Source: Myxosarcina sp. GI1 (GTDB lineage Bacteria; Cyanobacteriota; Cyanobacteriia; Cyanobacteriales; Xenococcaceae). Taken from it: a stretch of 47,773 nt of DNA. Position 1 is the first letter of the stretch, and every line of letters starts with the position of its first letter. The stretch covers positions 245,434 through 293,206 of the forward strand of contig NZ_JRFE01000017.1 of the NCBI RefSeq assembly GCF_000756305.1, in the 5' to 3' direction. Below are positions 43,074-47,773 of this stretch, one piece after another. The translations under genes and the position numbers were made by a program. The notes below the pieces were generated by a model. It saw only the letters and a list, made by a program, of their open reading frames with translations, had not been told where the DNA came from and ran no database searches.

Positions 43074-43493
43074 ATGAAGAAACTAATCGGTATCATTGCT
43101 GGCTTACTACTAATTGTTAGTTCGTGGGGATTGACGGGAATTAACCAAGCTCAAGCGAGTGAATTAAATTTGTTAAATTGGCGCACTCCCTCGCTAGTAG
43201 CCGAACGTGTCAATGCTGCTGATGCAAAACGACTCGAACTAGAAAGAGGCAAACTAGATTTAAATAATAGCAATATTAGAGAATTTCGCGAGCTACGAGG
43301 TTTTTATCCCAATCTAGCTAGCAAAATTCTAGAACACGCTCCCTATAACAACGTAGAAGATGTACTGGATATTCCTGGCTTGAGCGATCGCCAAAAAGAG
43401 CGGTTGCAGGCAAACCTGGATAAATTTATCGTTACCCAACCTGCTCCCTCGATGAATCAAGGTTCAGAGCGCGTTAATCCAGGACTTTATTAA
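43074..43493 (+). CDS. psbU: photosystem II extrinsic protein PsbU
   Basis: The 139-aa precursor has a signal peptide (LIGIIAGLLLIVSSWGLTGI) with likely cleavage after QAQA (about residue 28). The mature part is a helix-hairpin-helix protein: KLDLNNSNIREFRELRGFYP, NVEDVLDIPGLSDRQKERLQ. PsbU (12 kDa) stabilises the oxygen-evolving complex on the lumen side. The ATG is preceded by AGGAGGAAT about 10 bp upstream. It has its own terminator. Confidence 0.97.
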   Translation: MKKLIGIIAGLLLIVSSWGLTGINQAQASELNLLNWRTPSLVAERVNAADAKRLELERGKLDLNNSNIREFRELRGFYPNLASKILEHAPYNNVEDVLDIPGLSDRQKERLQANLDKFIVTQPAPSMNQGSERVNPGLY

Positions 43494-43545
43494 AAATTGC
43501 TAGCAGTTCGCTCGTAATAAAGCGATCGGCAATCTCAGTAAATCT

Positions 43546-43583
43546 ACCGCACTTTAGTTATTGACTATTAAAGTGCGGTTCTT
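43546..43583 (+). terminator. terminator of psbU
   Basis: ACCGCACTTTA (43546-43556) and TAAAGTGCGGT (43569-43579) form a perfect 11-bp stem with a 12-nt loop, followed by TCTTTAG, a modest T-run. Confidence 0.75.
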
Positions 43584-43619
43584 TAGTTGTCGATCGCCTA
43601 AAAAATATTTTAAAATTGC

Positions 43620-43649
43620 TTGACACTTTGACTAATAAAAAAATATAGT
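43620..43649 (+). promoter_or_regulatory. predicted sigma-70 promoter of purA
   Basis: TTGACA (43620-43625), an 18-bp spacer and TATAGT (43644-43649). The predicted transcription start, near 43656, leaves a leader of about 30 nt before the TTG start codon. Confidence 0.6.
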
Positions 43650-43670
43650 AATAGTTTGTGTAAACTTTAG

Positions 43671-45023
<1,353 letters not shown>

Positions 45024-45160
45024 AATTTTTACTCTCTTGCAGTATTTATTTAGCGCGCTCGAAAACGCAATTTTTTAAGTGACATTAGCTTTGCCTTTTA
45101 GTCACTATATTAGTAACGTTTAGTTTTAATTTTTAAACCATCTAATTACCATTACAAACT

Positions 45161-45829
45161 ATGAATATTACAGTTGAATGTCAAAGCAGACCAGAAGGCA
45201 CTAAGGCAAATGCTTTACGGCGCGAAGGTTTGATTCCTGCCTCTTTATACGGACATAAAGGTGGTGAATCTGTATCTTTGACCATACCAGCTAAAAAAGC
45301 TGAAACTTTATTAAAAGATGCAGCAATTAACAATACTTTGGTAGATTTGAAAGTTCCCGATATTTCTTGGTCTGGTAAAGCTTTGATTAGAGAAGTACAG
45401 GTTCATCCCTGGAAAAAAACTCTCTATCATCTCAGCTTCTTTACCGTTTCTGCCAAACAAACTGTAGAAATTGTCGTACCCGTTCATTTGGTTGGTGAAG
45501 CTATAGGCGCACAAGAAGGTGGAGTTGTAGAACAGGTTATTACTGAATTGAACATCAGCTGTAGAGCAGATAGTATTCCCGAATCAATTGAGGTAGATAT
45601 TTCTAGTTTTGAAGTTGGTACAACCTTACACGTAGGCGAACTGACTCTTCCAGAAGGAGCTACGGTAATTGAAGATCCTAAGCGTACTGTACTTTCTGTG
45701 GTCACTCCTACTGTTATTACCGAACCCGAACCCGAAACGGAAGAAACTGTACTTGGAGAGGAAGAGTTGGATACTCCTGTAGAATCTGCTGAAGAAACTG
45801 AAGCTAGTGAGGAAACGGCACAAGCTTAA
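45161..45829 (+). CDS. rplY: 50S ribosomal protein L25/CTC form
   Basis: The 222-aa protein begins NITVECQSRPEGTKANALRR and EGLIPASLYGHKGG, the L25 5S rRNA-binding domain, followed by the TL5/CTC beta domain (VEIVVPVHLVGEAIGAQEGG; VEQVITELNISCRADSIPES), and ends in an acidic Glu-rich tail. The long two-domain type is the common form outside enterobacteria. It follows purA by 137 bp and has a strong terminator. Confidence 0.96.
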   Translation: MNITVECQSRPEGTKANALRREGLIPASLYGHKGGESVSLTIPAKKAETLLKDAAINNTLVDLKVPDISWSGKALIREVQVHPWKKTLYHLSFFTVSAKQTVEIVVPVHLVGEAIGAQEGGVVEQVITELNISCRADSIPESIEVDISSFEVGTTLHVGELTLPEGATVIEDPKRTVLSVVTPTVITEPEPETEETVLGEEELDTPVESAEETEASEETAQA

Positions 45830-45846
45830 GTCTCAAGCTAAAAAAA

Positions 45847-45884
45847 CAAAAACCAGAGCAGTCTATAGCTCTGGTTTTTGTTTT
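45847..45884. terminator. bidirectional terminator between rplY and the sorted-protein gene
   Basis: A 13-bp stem (CAAAAACCAGAGC at 45847-45859, GCTCTGGTTTTTG at 45868-45880) with an 8-nt loop, T-rich on the plus side and preceded by an A-run that gives a T-run on the minus strand. It can serve both convergent genes. Confidence 0.85.
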
Positions 45885-45948
45885 ACCAATTACAATTAAG
45901 TGTAACTTTGAAAAGTTGATTTGGTATAGAGGAGATTGCCGCAAAGAT

Positions 45949-46530
45949 TTAGTTATTTTCACTGACAAGCTCTTGGTTAGCAATTCTTTTTTTGCGATGT
46001 TTTCGATAGTAAAATAATCCCCAAAATCCCGCAACTAAGAATAAACCTTGACTAGGTGAAAATTCAAAAGGAACCGCTTGAACGGAAGGACCTAAAGTCG
46101 AACCTGTATAGCTCGGAGTCGCACCACCTTCTGAATTGCCCAGATAATCAATTGGTCCAGGGGTAGTAATAGTCGATTCAATGGTAACTATGTTGTCTGT
46201 TGTAGAATAATCTTCATTTGTTACTGTAAGACTAGCAGAAATCTCGTCAAAACCACCATCTTCCGATAAGGTATATGGACCTGCCGAATCGGTGAAAACA
46301 TTTGTTACTTCCGCTAAATTGTATACATTGAGATCGTTAGCTGGATCTGTGCTGCTTAATGATTCACCATCTTCAAGGTTAATGTCATAGACATAAGTTC
46401 CGTTGGCTACATCGCTACTAGCTTCGTCAAAAGTAAACTGAAACGCACGAACGCTATGCTGAAAAATTATCGTGTAGGCTACTGTTAGACCCGTGAAAAT
46501 TATTACTTTTTTGATTTTTGTGCTGTTCAT
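45949..46530 (-). CDS. exported protein with PFEFSP-type C-terminal sorting signal
   Basis: The 193-aa protein has an N-terminal signal (IIFTGLTVAYTIIFQHSVRA), an acidic, Ser/Thr-rich middle without cysteines, and a C-terminal tripartite tail: VPFEFSPSQGLFLV, a hydrophobic helix, then a basic cluster (YYRKHRKKR). This layout matches PEP-CTERM-like sorting signals of cyanobacteria, where the motif reads PFEFSP, recognised by an exosortase. Unusually, about 10 polar residues follow the basic cluster. The cargo function is unknown. It lies beside an RTX-type surface protein. Confidence 0.75.
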   Translation of the reverse strand: MNSTKIKKVIIFTGLTVAYTIIFQHSVRAFQFTFDEASSDVANGTYVYDINLEDGESLSSTDPANDLNVYNLAEVTNVFTDSAGPYTLSEDGGFDEISASLTVTNEDYSTTDNIVTIESTITTPGPIDYLGNSEGGATPSYTGSTLGPSVQAVPFEFSPSQGLFLVAGFWGLFYYRKHRKKRIANQELVSENN

Positions 46531-46615
46531 TATTTTTGTTTGCTAATTGATTGAAACTTGAGAAAAAGTTGAGAGGATAGCTGCGATTTTTTTCAATTCA
46601 AGTTATCTGGTTCTA

Positions 46616-47773
46616 TTAAGCTTCCCTATAATCAGCAGAAGTTAATTGAGCGGGACTAATTCTGTAAACTGTAGTTAACAAATCACTGCCAGAGAAAATT
46701 TGTGTATTGCCATTTACTTCATTTAGAGAAATTGAGTCATATACGTCTTGTACTGACGTAGCACCAAAGCTAAGAAGGTTAATCCCAATCAAATCGATAC
46801 CATCTTCAAAGTCAAGAATGCTGTTGCCAGTGTCGCCCGAATTTAAAACAAAAATATCTGTTCCTGAAAATCCCGTATGGCGATCGCTTCCCGCACCACC
46901 ATCGAGATAATCGTTACCTTCACCACCAAACAGTACATCTATACCTGCTCCTCCTAGAAGCGTATCATTTCCTTCTAGTCCTACTAAAAAGTCATTACCA
47001 TTACCTCCAGAGAGAAGATCGCCTTCTGTACCACCAGATAGATAATCAGCTTCATCACCTCCACTAAGCTCGTCACTGCCATCGTTACCATGAAGGCGAT
47101 CTTTATCACCATTACCGTTGATTAAATCGTTTCCTCCTCGTCCAAAGATAATATCTTTGTTTTCCAAGCCTTTAACAATATCATCTCCAGAAGACCCCTT
47201 AGTAGCTTCACCACTATTATTGCCAAAAAGGCTAGCTCTGGCAATCGTGAAGTTAGTAGCGATCGTTAGATTACCGTCATTAGCTGTAACTTTGACATCA
47301 AGAGGTTCGTTAAGATCTTCGAGACTAGGAGTACCGACGAAGAAATAGCTATTGAGAACTTGCTCCAATCTCAGCCAACTAGGTAAAGCAGAGCCGTCGG
47401 CTAGTGTCGCTGTGCAAGAAAGAAGATCGCCATCGGGATCGACAAAAGCATCGCTGACTGGCAGATTCAATGCTTGATCTAACTCTAAGATTTGACTCTC
47501 TATGGGATCGACAACATAAGGAGTATCATTGGTATTGGTAACTTCGAGGTTAAACTCATCGCTAGCGTTGATTGCGCCGCCGTCACTGGCAACAACTTTA
47601 ACGGCGATACTACCAACATCACCATTGGTAGGAGTACCGCTAAAAGTTCCCGTAGTGGGGTCGAACTTTAACCAAGTGGGTAACGCCGTGTCGTCAGCCA
47701 GAGTCGCACTATAGGTCAGGTTGCTGTCGAGATCGGCATCACTAAAGTTAGAGGCAACTTCTAGATTAAAGTT
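46616..47773 (-). CDS. cadherin-like/RTX calcium-binding protein, N-terminal part outside window
   Basis: The frame is open from the window edge (47773) to the stop at 46616: 385 residues of the C-terminal end. It starts with He_PIG/dystroglycan-type cadherin-like repeats (FSDADLDSNLTYSATLADDT; FDPTTGTFSGTPTNGDVGSI; then a second FVDPDGDLLSCTATL unit). About eight RTX nonapeptides of the GGxGxDxLx type follow (LSGGNGNDFLVGLEGND, GGAGIDVLFGGEGNDYLDGG), then FVLNSGDTGNSILDFEDGID, a typical RTX C-terminal region for type I secretion. Probably a large surface or secreted adhesin; no enzymatic domain is visible. Confidence 0.9.
   Translation of the reverse strand, partial: NFNLEVASNFSDADLDSNLTYSATLADDTALPTWLKFDPTTGTFSGTPTNGDVGSIAVKVVASDGGAINASDEFNLEVTNTNDTPYVVDPIESQILELDQALNLPVSDAFVDPDGDLLSCTATLADGSALPSWLRLEQVLNSYFFVGTPSLEDLNEPLDVKVTANDGNLTIATNFTIARASLFGNNSGEATKGSSGDDIVKGLENKDIIFGRGGNDLINGNGDKDRLHGNDGSDELSGGDEADYLSGGTEGDLLSGGNGNDFLVGLEGNDTLLGGAGIDVLFGGEGNDYLDGGAGSDRHTGFSGTDIFVLNSGDTGNSILDFEDGIDLIGINLLSFGATSVQDVYDSISLNEVNGNTQIFSGSDLLTTVYRISPAQLTSADYREA

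Noticed and set aside
47470-47470. ATG as start of the RTX protein
   Set aside because: The same frame continues without a stop to the window edge with a further cadherin-like repeat, so this methionine is internal.

Overview
The window is a cyanobacterial chromosome segment. The evidence is direct: it carries psbU, petM, psb29/thf1, pcxA and two phycobilisome chromophore lyases of the CpcS/CpeS family, and it is densely sprinkled with the HIP1 octamer GCGATCGC. Base composition is AT-leaning and most intergenic gaps are loosely packed. The lineage within cyanobacteria cannot be fixed by eye. I saw no rRNA, tRNA, CRISPR array or complete insertion sequence, although eyeballing can miss a tRNA.

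Layout. 1-587: 5' part of tlyA (minus). 790-2942: translation/secretion cluster ffh-rpsP-khpA. 2950-6184: pdxA (minus), petM, a TIGR01777-type epimerase and fghA. 6249-9732: a minus-strand operon encoding the binding protein and two permeases of a sugar/compatible-solute ABC importer of the GgtBCD type, with a DUF4864 gene and no ATPase. 9973-12204: STAS protein, Mini-III RNase, RlmB-type rRNA methylase and a DUF1816 protein. 12529-16571: group 2 sigma factor, DUF1206 membrane protein, CpeS/CpcS-like lyase and a SPOR-like anchored protein. 16810-23595: PAS-GGDEF-EAL protein, Mrp ATPase, a YjbQ-family enzyme that seems to start at ATT, a BI-1 family membrane protein and dxr. 23596-24838: a degraded patch with a Fic remnant, a transposase C-terminal remnant and stacked palindromic repeats. 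24839-30684: a helicase-like protein, pcxA, DUF3611 and a Deg/HtrA protease. 30702-31060: a decayed MazF/PemK-like toxin gene. 31064-38785: M42-type peptidase, dienelactone hydrolase, ribosomal protein S1 homologue, ureA and ureB (no ureC), a PCP_red mini-protein, a UbiH-like hydroxylase, pyruvate dehydrogenase E2 and a secreted coiled-coil protein. 39063-42522: psb29, a small conserved protein, cpcS, SUI1, a split membrane ORF and a rhomboid protease. 43074-45829: psbU, purA and rplY. 45949-47773: a PFEFSP-type C-terminally sorted protein and the 3' part of a large cadherin/RTX surface protein running off the window.

Most of the window is ordinary housekeeping and photosynthesis. Several products serve the photosynthetic membrane (PetM, PsbU, Psb29, PcxA, two bilin lyases, a Deg protease). 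The unusual material is small: a candidate non-canonical start codon, a frame-split membrane gene, nested palindromic elements built around HIP1 or concatenated mini-hairpins, and remnants of Fic, MazF-like and transposase genes. I found no convincing new multi-gene system.
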